From the NCBI GenBank assembly GCA_903970475.1, contig CAJCIQ010000205.1, positions 1 through 35,400 on the forward strand: DNA of 35,400 bases. Direction: 5' to 3'. The position numbers were made by a program, and so were the translations under genes. Shown piece by piece: positions 8,401 through 15,630 of the stretch (position 1 is its first letter; each line of letters starts with the position of its first letter). The stretch comes from Beijerinckiaceae bacterium (GTDB lineage Bacteria > Bacteroidota > Bacteroidia > Chitinophagales > Chitinophagaceae). The notes beneath the pieces were generated by a model that did not search any database, was not told where the DNA came from, and saw only the letters and a program-made list of their open reading frames with translations.

Positions 8401-9596
8401 TCTGTTTTTCCGTCCTAGGTGCTGAAGAGGGGGTAACGCTACAGGTGGAAGACACGGGTTGTGGTATTCCCGACGGGGAAATAGGTGGGATATTCGGAAA
8501 GTTCCGACAGGTGGAATCCATGGGCACGGCAAAAGTTGGATTTGGCATAGGGCTATACCTGGTTAAGCAATTTATTGAAAGCCATAAGGGAACGGTCAGT
8601 TGCCATAGCAAACCGGGAGAGGGGACTACTTTCTCCATTTTCCTGTTTAAAAAGCTCCCTTCCTTAACCGAAGCCTATATAGAAGTGGCGTCTGACCCTA
8701 ATCTGGGCATTTTGGAAGAATTGATGGAGCCTGCGGTTCTCCTTACCCCGACGGCTCCCCTGGAAGGCAAAAGTACTGAAGAGATGGTGACGGCTAAAAG
8801 CGCTATTCTGATCATTGATGATAATGAAGAGATCAGTGGATACCTGGAGCACTTGTTTGCGCCTTATTATATTATATACAGTGCCGATAATGGAACGGAA
8901 GGGCTTCGACTGGCAGAACGGTACGTACCAGATTTGATTATCAGCGATATCCATATGAAGGGTATGGATGGGGTAGAGCTGTGTACCAACATCAAAGCAT
9001 CTGAATCCCTGGGGCATATTCCGGTCATTCTGATGACCGGCGCCTCGGGGGAGGACTTGCATTTAAAAGGTTTGGAAGTAGGCGCCGATGATTATATCAC
9101 CAAACCGTTCGATGTCCACCTGCTCAAGGCAAAGATGGAGTCTATACTCCGTAACAGGAATCTTCTTCAGAAATACTTTTTCGACAGCATCACGTTGAAG
9201 GAATCCAGTGTAAAAGTTCCTGTCAGGTATCAGCAATTCCTGTCAAAGTGCATTCAGGTGGTGGAAGAAAACATAGATACGGAGGATTTTACCATCAAGA
9301 AATTTTCCAAGGCCATGGGTATGAGCCATTCGGGCCTATACCAACGGATAAAATCCATTTCTGGGCAGACAACCGTAGCCTTTATCCGGTCTATCCGACT
9401 TCGGAGGGCTGCTGTTTTGATGTTACAGGAAGAAATGCCCGTCAACCAGGCGGCCTACCAGGTAGGGATTGGAGATACCCGATATTTCAGGGAACAGTTC
9501 TTAAAACAGTTCGGAATGACCCCGTCCGAATATATTAAAAAATATAGACATCTTTTTAGCAGGGAATTAAACGTCATTCGCTCAGAAGACGAGTAA
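5481..9596 (+). CDS. Hybrid two-component system sensor kinase/response regulator (HTCS)
   Basis: One 1371-residue chain holds a whole signalling pathway. Domains in order: signal peptide; two beta-propellers of repeated NxxWIGT-like blades (about residues 25-670); a Y_Y_Y domain (about 680-773); one membrane helix (about 783-811); HisKA with the phospho-acceptor His847 in VSHEFRAPLTLI; ATPase domain with NLLSNAFKFTPDGG, DTGCGIPD and GFGIGLYLVKQF; a receiver domain with Asp1156 in DLIISDIHMKGMDG and the KPF lysine; and an AraC-type DNA-binding domain (about 1268-1360). HTCS proteins sense oligosaccharides in the periplasm and activate the adjacent polysaccharide locus, here susCD. The ATG at 5481 was chosen over an upstream TTG because it begins the signal peptide. 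Unusually, a Gly-X-Y tract interrupts the first propeller at residues 173-198. Confidence 0.95.
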   Translation: MIRYGKTLTLLITLYCNLSIAQQLPVRYLGIEQGLSNDAVLSIFQDHHGFFWFGTYDGLNRYDGYRFKVYHNVIGDSTSISINNIYTIAEDAENKIWVGGQKGLSVYNPVMSSFSRVRYMPGRGPLALLQDNVHLVKVIGEGCILVGTQHEGLIAFERSDRNGVQILPKERGGPIGGTGPAGATGTDGPTGAVGSTGSCNVTAIERTADNKVWVFMEHEGLYSYDVLHKKLQLVNTVLKQANCLKTDRKGRLWLAGEDGLYQYNVGANAWSASYMPTKMKTVALSADVRNDLWIGTDGAGLWQLPESGLVAEPLASVQGKKSNGPKAGASAINSNSIYTIYDDMEDRKWIGTLRGGINIIEPYDLPFKKVVYNTPGSTNLVDNFILSFCEDGNKNVWIGTDGAGLRYWDRAANTFVNYKHDASPGSISSNFITSILRDELDDIWVSTWFGGINRLNRRTGGFEKYTCYNPFTNEAENNVWLLYEDSQKRVWAGATNEGSLYLLNRSTNNFELFDRNISNLQSLQEDREGNLWGGNYTSLIKIDVQHKRHKVYDIGYPVRCIYEDVYHHLWIGTQGGGLLLFDPVRGDYLRYATKEGLPSNTLLRFLEDDQHNLWISTFNGLSRFNETTRSFRNFTPSDGLQSNQFSFNASLGLRSGEFLFGGIKGFNIFSPDSIHFKASAPPLFLDGLSIDNAPVKAFTQTVTIPYNKAILSMDFLALSYAGVDKIKYAYKLEGWDKAWNYVNEVRTANYSHLGAGRYSFWVKVTNQEGKWGTASKLLEIIILPPWYFTWWAYLSYVLLFTGTIYLYIWYARRQERLKYEIKLAHLESEKEKNLTEKKISFFTHVSHEFRAPLTLIIDPLQQAMKQPGGLVPVEDLAVAHRNARRLLSLVDQLLLFRKADSGADVLKVSEINIVALCREVYQCFSQQALSRHIHYPMNAPADIFLIQGDYQKIEIALFNLLSNAFKFTPDGGSICFSVLGAEEGVTLQVEDTGCGIPDGEIGGIFGKFRQVESMGTAKVGFGIGLYLVKQFIESHKGTVSCHSKPGEGTTFSIFLFKKLPSLTEAYIEVASDPNLGILEELMEPAVLLTPTAPLEGKSTEEMVTAKSAILIIDDNEEISGYLEHLFAPYYIIYSADNGTEGLRLAERYVPDLIISDIHMKGMDGVELCTNIKASESLGHIPVILMTGASGEDLHLKGLEVGADDYITKPFDVHLLKAKMESILRNRNLLQKYFFDSITLKESSVKVPVRYQQFLSKCIQVVEENIDTEDFTIKKFSKAMGMSHSGLYQRIKSISGQTTVAFIRSIRLRRAAVLMLQEEMPVNQAAYQVGIGDTRYFREQFLKQFGMTPSEYIKKYRHLFSRELNVIRSEDE
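5997..6074 (+). repeat. Collagen-like Gly-X-Y tract inside the HTCS sensor domain
   Basis: Codons 173-197 of the sensor kinase spell eight Gly-X-Y triplets in a row (GPI GGT GPA GAT GTD GPT GAV GST) followed by GS. The tract falls between propeller blades, where relatives have a short loop. The surrounding blade sequence resumes intact (TAIERTADNKVWVF). The DNA is GC-rich compared with its surroundings. Confidence 0.8.
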
Positions 9597-9637
9597 AATT
9601 GTGATTTTACCCCCTACAATTTAGTGATTTACCCCCT
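9593..9637 (+). promoter_or_regulatory. Direct repeats before susC, candidate HTCS operator
   Basis: GTGATTTTACCCCCT at 9601-9615 recurs at 9624-9637 as GTGATTTACCCCCT, starts 23 bases apart, about two helical turns. AraC-type domains commonly bind as pairs to direct repeats. The first copy also forms an inverted repeat with the end of the HTCS gene (GTAAAAT-TGTG-ATTTTAC, 9593-9610). The repeats end at the -33 element of a plausible promoter. Binding by the neighbouring regulator is inference. Confidence 0.5.
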
Positions 9638-9665
9638 TTGCTTCCTTTAGGACCACCCTACATTG
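9637..9665 (+). promoter_or_regulatory. Candidate Bacteroidota-type promoter of the susCD operon
   Basis: TTTG at 9637-9640 is followed after 18 bases by TACATTG at 9659-9665, close to the Bacteroidota consensus TTTG and TAnnTTTG. Transcription would start near 9672, giving a leader of about 46 bases before the susC ATG at 9718. The spacing is one base short of the usual 19-21. Confidence 0.4.
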
Positions 9666-9717
9666 CATCTTGTCTTCTAGTTACGTAAACGATTACATCC
9701 TACTAAAACTTTGCTAT

Positions 9718-12700
9718 ATGAAACAGGGAAACTACCTGGACTGCAACTGCATGCCGATATACCGGCGTTTATTCCTACTAACTTTATTTCTTTGGCTGTT
9801 TACGAACAGTCTACTGGCCCAACAAGCCCCGGTTTCGGGACGAATATTATCCGGGGGCAAACCCGTGGAAGGCGTCACCGTTCTTGTAAAAGGTACGGGT
9901 ACGGCTACGACTTCCGACAGTACGGGGTATTTCAAAGTCTCGGCGCCTGCCCATGGTACTTTGGTATTTACCCATGTCAATTTTGGACAACTGGAAATGC
10001 CCGTCAATGGACATAAAGTAATGGAGGTAATCCTGGAACCTTTGGACAAAAGCTTGGGGGAAGTGGTTGTGGTGGGTTATGGTACCCAGAAAAAGGCCAC
10101 CCTTACGGGCTCTATCTCTACCATACAAGGGGGGGATATGGTCAAAAGCCCACAAGCCGATTTGTCAAACTCCTTTGCAGGACGGGTTTCCGGGGTGATT
10201 GCCAATAATACCTCCGGAGAACCGGGATATGATGGATCTTCTTTATTAATCCGGGGACTGGCGACGACAGGAAGCAACAACGTGCTCGTTGTCGTGGACG
10301 GGGTGCCTGGACAGATTGGGGGACTGGAACGCCTCGACCCCAATGATATTGAGAACATCTCGATATTAAAGGATGGTTCAGCGGCCGTATATGGAAGCCG
10401 GGCTGCCAATGGGGTTATCCTGATCACCACCAAAAGGGGTAAGACGGGTAAACCCACTGTTAACTACAGCTACAATCAGGGGTTCAATACCCCAACGCGT
10501 TTACCAAAGATGGCAGACGCGCCTACCTATGCGGAGATTGTCAACCTGATCAGTTATTATGATGCACCGACCAATGGGATGAACCAGGTGTACAGCGCTG
10601 CCCAGATACAGGAGTTCAGGGACGGCACTGATCCGCTGAATTATCCCAATACGAATTGGGAAAAACTGACCCTGAAAAACTTTGCACTGCAAAACCGAAA
10701 TAGCCTGACCGTTACCGGAGGATCAGAAAGCATCAAATACTTCTCCTCTATAGGAACGGATTATCAGGATGGGCTGTATAAAAATGGAGCTACCGATTAT
10801 CACCAGTATAATTTTCGCTCCAATGTGGATGCGCAGGTTACCAAGGGCTTTAAAATAGGTTTGTATATTCAGGGTAGGGAGGAAGACAGGCAATATCCCA
10901 CTACTGCTGCTGGTAGTATCTTCCGCGCCATTTACAGAGCCTATCCTACGTCGGCGGGTTATTACCCCAATGGTTATCCCACGGCCGGCATTGATCAGTC
11001 TAACGCCGCCCTGATTGCTACCAATATCGGGGGAACTAATGTGAATCCTACCCTGACCTTCAATGGCATTTTAAAGGCTGGCTACGATATCCCCGGCGTT
11101 CAAGGGCTATTCCTGGATGGATTTTATTCTGTAGATAAGTCTGGCAGTTTTGATAAGGCTTTTTATGTGCCTTATACGGTCTATACCTATAATTCCGCTA
11201 ACAATACATATACTCCTTCTATAGAAGGAGGAGGCCCCAACGGATTGGCAGAATTGTATGAATCTCAATTGAACCAGGCGCTGACCACCTCCAATATCAA
11301 ACTGAACTTCATCCGGCAGTTTGGCAAACACAATGTCAATGCTTTCGTGGGATATGAACAAAGCAGCACTACTTACGATTTCTTCTATGCCCAACGCAAT
11401 GACTTCCCAACTACCGCTACGCCTGAACTGTCACAGGGTGGGACAGCCGCTACGGATGCCCTCAACGGGGGAAGCAGCAGTGATAATAACGGAAACTACG
11501 ACTATAACCGCAGGAGCGTGATCAGCCGGCTGGCCTACAACTACGAAGAAAAGTATTTGCTGGAAGGTCAGTTCAGGGCGGATGGATCTTCTCTGTTTGC
11601 GCCAGGGCACCAATGGGGTTACTTCCCTTCGGTTTCTGCGGGTTACCGGATTTCTAAGGAAAGCTGGTTTTCCCAGAATGTCTCTTTCATCAATGATTTG
11701 AAGATACGGGCTTCCTATGGTGTATTGGGTGATGATCTGATTGGTCCTTATCAGTACTTCGACAACTTTTCCTTTAATAATGTCTTCGTCTCTGATAATG
11801 GATCTGGTGCAGCGCTCCAACCTGGACTTAGCCTGACTAAACTGGCCAATCCCGAAATTACCTGGGAAACCGCCAAGAAGACGGACATAGGTATCAACAC
11901 CGTGTTCCTGAAGAACTTTACGTTGGAGGCCATTTATTTCAGGCAAATCAGGTCCAATATCCTTGGATACAAAAATGCTTCTGTGCCTGCCACTTCCGGT
12001 ATCGTCAATCCATACGGGGGGGACCTCGTTCCGGCACAAAACATGGACAAGGTTAACAACACCGGGTTTGAAGGCACCCTTGGGTATAATCATACGGGTA
12101 AATTCAACTGGGGTGTAACGGGCAACTTTACCTATGCCAAAAACAAAGTCATATACATAGATGAAGCTGCTGGTATCTTGCCTTACCAGGCAGAAACCGG
12201 AGGCCCTTTGAACAACTACCTTTTATATAAGGCCATTGGGATTTACAGGACCCAGGATCAACTCAACAGTATCCCGCATGTACCGGGGGCCCAATTGGGA
12301 GACCTGATCTACCAAGATTATAATAAGGACGGATCTATCACGGCTGCGGATCAGATCAGGACGAAGTATGGGAATATTCCACAGATCGTATACGGTTTGA
12401 ATCTCTATGCATCTTATAAAAACTTCGACCTTTCCGCTTTATTTGCAGGACAGGCAGAAGTTAGCCAATACGTGCTTCCTGAATCAGGTACCATAGGCAA
12501 CTATTTCAGGTCCTGGTCTGATAACGCATGGAGTCCTACCAATCCTAATGGCTCCTATCCCAGGGTATCCGACAGGGCTTCCGATGCGGTAAGCGGAGGG
12601 GAGTATCCCAGTACTTTCTGGCTCAACAATGCCTCCTTTGTCAGGCTCAAGACGGCCCAGTTGGGTTATACTTTATCCAACCGGACTTCATCCAGGATGC

Positions 12701-12849
12701 ATATGCAGGGTGTCAGGATATATGTAAGCGCCTTTAACTTGTTTACCCTGACAAAAGTGAAAGACTACGATCCGGAAGGTACGGATGGAAGCGCCCAGTT
12801 CTATCCTCAACAAAAGATTTACAATGTGGGCATCAATGTTAAATTCTAA
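9718..12849 (+). CDS. susC: SusC/RagA-family TonB-linked outer membrane transporter
   Basis: The protein has 1043 residues. Signal peptide (hydrophobic LFLLTLFLWLF, cut near LLAQQAP), then a carboxypeptidase-like domain (VSGRILSGGKPVEGVTVLVK), the SusC signature GEVVVVGYGTQKK, a plug domain (about residues 120-250, with LLIRGL, VLVVVDGVPG and GVILITTKRG), and a 22-strand-type barrel ending in KIYNVGINVKF. SusC proteins import oligosaccharides through the outer membrane with energy from TonB. The ATG at 9718 is preferred: an upstream TTG would precede the likely transcription start, and an inner ATG at 9751 would also keep the signal peptide. susD follows after a single base. The gene is intact and of normal length. 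Confidence 0.95.
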   Translation: MKQGNYLDCNCMPIYRRLFLLTLFLWLFTNSLLAQQAPVSGRILSGGKPVEGVTVLVKGTGTATTSDSTGYFKVSAPAHGTLVFTHVNFGQLEMPVNGHKVMEVILEPLDKSLGEVVVVGYGTQKKATLTGSISTIQGGDMVKSPQADLSNSFAGRVSGVIANNTSGEPGYDGSSLLIRGLATTGSNNVLVVVDGVPGQIGGLERLDPNDIENISILKDGSAAVYGSRAANGVILITTKRGKTGKPTVNYSYNQGFNTPTRLPKMADAPTYAEIVNLISYYDAPTNGMNQVYSAAQIQEFRDGTDPLNYPNTNWEKLTLKNFALQNRNSLTVTGGSESIKYFSSIGTDYQDGLYKNGATDYHQYNFRSNVDAQVTKGFKIGLYIQGREEDRQYPTTAAGSIFRAIYRAYPTSAGYYPNGYPTAGIDQSNAALIATNIGGTNVNPTLTFNGILKAGYDIPGVQGLFLDGFYSVDKSGSFDKAFYVPYTVYTYNSANNTYTPSIEGGGPNGLAELYESQLNQALTTSNIKLNFIRQFGKHNVNAFVGYEQSSTTYDFFYAQRNDFPTTATPELSQGGTAATDALNGGSSSDNNGNYDYNRRSVISRLAYNYEEKYLLEGQFRADGSSLFAPGHQWGYFPSVSAGYRISKESWFSQNVSFINDLKIRASYGVLGDDLIGPYQYFDNFSFNNVFVSDNGSGAALQPGLSLTKLANPEITWETAKKTDIGINTVFLKNFTLEAIYFRQIRSNILGYKNASVPATSGIVNPYGGDLVPAQNMDKVNNTGFEGTLGYNHTGKFNWGVTGNFTYAKNKVIYIDEAAGILPYQAETGGPLNNYLLYKAIGIYRTQDQLNSIPHVPGAQLGDLIYQDYNKDGSITAADQIRTKYGNIPQIVYGLNLYASYKNFDLSALFAGQAEVSQYVLPESGTIGNYFRSWSDNAWSPTNPNGSYPRVSDRASDAVSGGEYPSTFWLNNASFVRLKTAQLGYTLSNRTSSRMHMQGVRIYVSAFNLFTLTKVKDYDPEGTDGSAQFYPQQKIYNVGINVKF

Positions 12850-12850
12850 A

Positions 12851-14545
12851 ATGAAAACAATGAAAACCAGCAAATATATCTCAGCGTCTGTATTGCTATT
12901 GGGGTTGGCTTTTTCTGCCTGTAAAAAGGATTTCCTCAACCTTAATCCTACGGATAGGGTGACCAATACGGCCATTACTTCTGATACTTCCTTGTTTGAA
13001 GATTATGTCGTTAACTGTTACATAGGTGAAGATATAGGCGTCAATGAAGGTGCAGGCTCTCCTCCCGGATTTGGACGCGGATTTGAATATGCGATGTCCT
13101 CTTCCACTACGGATGAATCCATGTACAATACGGACAACGGTTCCTGGTTGATTGAACAGGGACAGATGGCTCCTGACAACACCGGATTCCTGGGCACCCT
13201 CTGGGCCCGTAGCTATTACGGTATACGGAATTGTAATTACGCCCTTAGCATACTGAAAACAATCTCCATGAGCCAGTCGCATAAGAGCCTGTTGCAGGGA
13301 GAATTGGAGTTTATCCGTGCTTACCGCTACCAGGACCTGATCCGCAATTACGGTGGCGTAGTCTTGGTAGGAGACACCGTGGCCCAGTTATCAGACAACC
13401 TGTTGGACCCTTTCTTTTATACCAGGGCGACTTTGCAAAACTCCATTGCCTATGCCGTGGCTCAATTGGATGACGCTGCCCAAAGACTGCCCTTAGCCAA
13501 TAGCTCCACCTGGGCATTGGGCAGGGCTACGGAAGGTGCGGCACTCGCTTTAAAATCAAGGCTGCTGCTCTATGCGGCCAGCCCCCTGTATAACGTTGGT
13601 ACCTGGGCCGATGCAGCTTCCGCAGCTAAAGCCGTGATGAACCTGGGAGCCTACTCTTTATCCCAAAACGGGTACCAACAATTGTTTCTCTCTCCCAATG
13701 ACAATGAAATCATTTTTGAGCGCCTGTTTATTCCCAATATTGCTCCCCATGTATGTATGGAGATTGCCAACGGACCTAATGGATTTGATGGGTGGGCTGG
13801 AAATACGCCTTATCAGAATATGGTGGATGCTTACCAGATGGCCAACGGTAAAGCCATCACTGATCCTACCTCCGGGTATGATCCGCAGAATCCTTATGTC
13901 AACAGGGACCCCCGCTTTTATGCAACGATCCTGTACAACAAAGCCCCTTACAGGGGAGATACCGTAGATGTATATACGCCAGGTGGAAAGGACAGTAATC
14001 AGGGGCCGGACAACTGGAATGCCTCCCAGACGGGTTATTACCTGAGAAAATTCATGAATGATGCTTATCCTATTGATAATCCCTGGAGTGTGGCTGGTGG
14101 CCAGCCTTGGATTTACATGCGGTATGCAGAAGTGTTGTTGAACTATGCCGAAGCGCAAAACGAGGCGTCTGGCCCTGACGCCACAGTTTACGCTGCGGTC
14201 AACAGCATCAGGGAGAGACCTTCTGTTAATATGCCGGCTTTGCCTGCTGGTTTGACGCAGGCCCAGATGCGTACGGCCATCATGAATGAAAGGCAGGTGG
14301 AGTTGGCTTTCGAGGAGTTCAGGTTCTATGACGTACGCAGGTGGAAAATCGCTGATTCTACGGAGAATGTACCGGCTTACGGTATGAGTGTTGTCGTAAA
14401 TCCAGCCAATCCTTCCGGATATACGTATACCAAAAAAATTGCCTTGGCTGGACGGGCATTTTTGCCCAGCCAATATTGGTTGCCCATACCTTTGACGGAA
14501 ATTCAGGCTTCCAATAATCAGCTACAGCAGAATCCGGGGTATTGA
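12851..14545 (+). CDS. susD: SusD/RagB-family surface glycan-binding lipoprotein
   Basis: The 564-residue protein starts at the ATG one base after the susC stop. The signal peptide ends in the lipobox FSAC with Cys24 followed by KKDFLNLNPTD, typical of SusD. The SusD N-terminal region (NCNYALSIL, LLQGELEFIRAYRYQDLIRNYGGVVL) and the C-terminal RagB/SusD region (WIYMRYAEVLLNYAEAQNE, then MNERQVELAFEEFRFYDVRRW) are clear. The end, FLPSQYWLPIPLTEIQASN, NNQLQQNPGY, is the family's characteristic terminus. SusD caps the SusC barrel on the cell surface and delivers bound glycan. It is translationally tied to susC and shares its promoter. Confidence 0.96.
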   Translation: MKTMKTSKYISASVLLLGLAFSACKKDFLNLNPTDRVTNTAITSDTSLFEDYVVNCYIGEDIGVNEGAGSPPGFGRGFEYAMSSSTTDESMYNTDNGSWLIEQGQMAPDNTGFLGTLWARSYYGIRNCNYALSILKTISMSQSHKSLLQGELEFIRAYRYQDLIRNYGGVVLVGDTVAQLSDNLLDPFFYTRATLQNSIAYAVAQLDDAAQRLPLANSSTWALGRATEGAALALKSRLLLYAASPLYNVGTWADAASAAKAVMNLGAYSLSQNGYQQLFLSPNDNEIIFERLFIPNIAPHVCMEIANGPNGFDGWAGNTPYQNMVDAYQMANGKAITDPTSGYDPQNPYVNRDPRFYATILYNKAPYRGDTVDVYTPGGKDSNQGPDNWNASQTGYYLRKFMNDAYPIDNPWSVAGGQPWIYMRYAEVLLNYAEAQNEASGPDATVYAAVNSIRERPSVNMPALPAGLTQAQMRTAIMNERQVELAFEEFRFYDVRRWKIADSTENVPAYGMSVVVNPANPSGYTYTKKIALAGRAFLPSQYWLPIPLTEIQASNNQLQQNPGY

Positions 14546-14567
14546 TTCTCGCACCTGGACAGCTTTC

Positions 14568-14606
14568 TTGGTACTGATCAAGGCTTTTGGTACTGAGTGC
14601 GGCTTT
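14568..14606 (+). repeat. 19-bp-period direct repeat between susD and the GH5 gene
   Basis: TTGGTACTGA occurs at 14568-14577 and 14587-14596, each followed by a similar tail ending in GGCTT. It lies in the 72-base gap between susD and the GH5 gene. It may be a chance duplication. Confidence 0.4.
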
Positions 14607-14617
14607 CATAAAACTTG

Positions 14618-15622
14618 ATGATCGTGAAAAAATGGATTTGTATAATACTTGTGGCTTGTGTGGGCAGCCCTTTATTAATGGCTGATTACGCTTGTAAAAA
14701 GCAGCATGTAGGTGACTCGCCGGCTAGCTCCGGATTCCGGGGCCTGAACTGGGCCGATCCCAGGGATAATTATGCAACGGATAATCTGATCCTTAGCGGT
14801 CTGAGTGCCAGTGATGACCAAGCGACTACTTTATCAAAAGCGGAGTTGATACTCGGCGCCTTCGGGCGTGCCGGTGCCAATACCATCCGTATCCCCATTA
14901 ATCCCCCTACCGTGGCTGGCTCATGGTGGGGGAATTATTCGGGGGTTATTGATGCTGCCATAGCCAAAGGGTTCAAAGTGATCATCGGGTACTGGGAGTC
15001 TCATAACGGGGGTATCGGCCGGGTGGAGGATACATCCCAGTACTGGGCGATGTGGCAAACAGTCGTCCGGCGATATGCGTCCAACCCTTCTGTGTACCTG
15101 GAGATATTCAACGAACCTCATGGCTATGCGATTGCAGAACTAACCAATCTGTATGCTGCCTGGTTAGGGAGGTTTACCTCCTTTCCGCCTGGGCGGGTTT
15201 TCCTTGACGGAGGTGGATATGCACAGGATGTCAATTCAGTGGGAGCAGATAGCCGGTTAAACGGTTGTTTGCTATCCTACCATATTTATACCTGGTTCTA
15301 CAATAGCAATAAAACAGTATCGGACTGGGAAGCTCAGGTGGCACTTGTGCAATTCCCTGAACGAACGGTCATGACCGAATTCGGATGCCCCATGGCGACC
15401 GGTAATAACTACCTGGGATCTCCCGGATCTAACACCGATATTTCCTACTTCCAGGGGGTTACCCAGCAATTGAGGCAGTCGGATATGGGTTCGGTGTACT
15501 GGCCAGGACTAAGGACCAATGATAGCTTTGGTATGCTAGCTATGAAAGTCACCTCTCTTTACGTCAATAACAACAGTGGTCTTGACCTCCTGCAATACGC
15601 ATGGGGTGAGCATAATAAATAA
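14618..15622 (+). CDS. Glycoside hydrolase family 5 endo-glycanase
   Basis: The 334-residue protein carries the GH5 (cellulase superfamily) core. The catalytic acid/base is Glu166 in YLEIFNEPHGY and the nucleophile is Glu254 in VMTEFGCP; other GH5 signs are GANTIRIPI and the SYHIYTWF strand. GH5 enzymes cut beta-1,4-mannan or glucan with retention; the subfamily cannot be fixed by eye. The N-terminus has a hydrophobic signal, and Cys26 in ADYACKK may be a lipid anchor, although the residues before it are not a classic lipobox. A surface position would suit the first cut of a polysaccharide. The ATG at 14618 follows an unlikely TTG. It is in the susCD direction and the GH35 gene starts 8 bases later. 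Confidence 0.88.
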   Translation: MIVKKWICIILVACVGSPLLMADYACKKQHVGDSPASSGFRGLNWADPRDNYATDNLILSGLSASDDQATTLSKAELILGAFGRAGANTIRIPINPPTVAGSWWGNYSGVIDAAIAKGFKVIIGYWESHNGGIGRVEDTSQYWAMWQTVVRRYASNPSVYLEIFNEPHGYAIAELTNLYAAWLGRFTSFPPGRVFLDGGGYAQDVNSVGADSRLNGCLLSYHIYTWFYNSNKTVSDWEAQVALVQFPERTVMTEFGCPMATGNNYLGSPGSNTDISYFQGVTQQLRQSDMGSVYWPGLRTNDSFGMLAMKVTSLYVNNNSGLDLLQYAWGEHNK

Positions 15623-15630
15623 ACATCAGC

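Noticed and set aside
11431-12093. Long antisense open frame inside susC (220 codons).
   Set aside because: susC is complete with clear domains over this stretch; the antisense translation has no recognisable domain.
13658-14473. Long antisense open frame inside susD (271 codons).
   Set aside because: susD is unambiguous across the region; the antisense frame is a by-product of its codon use.
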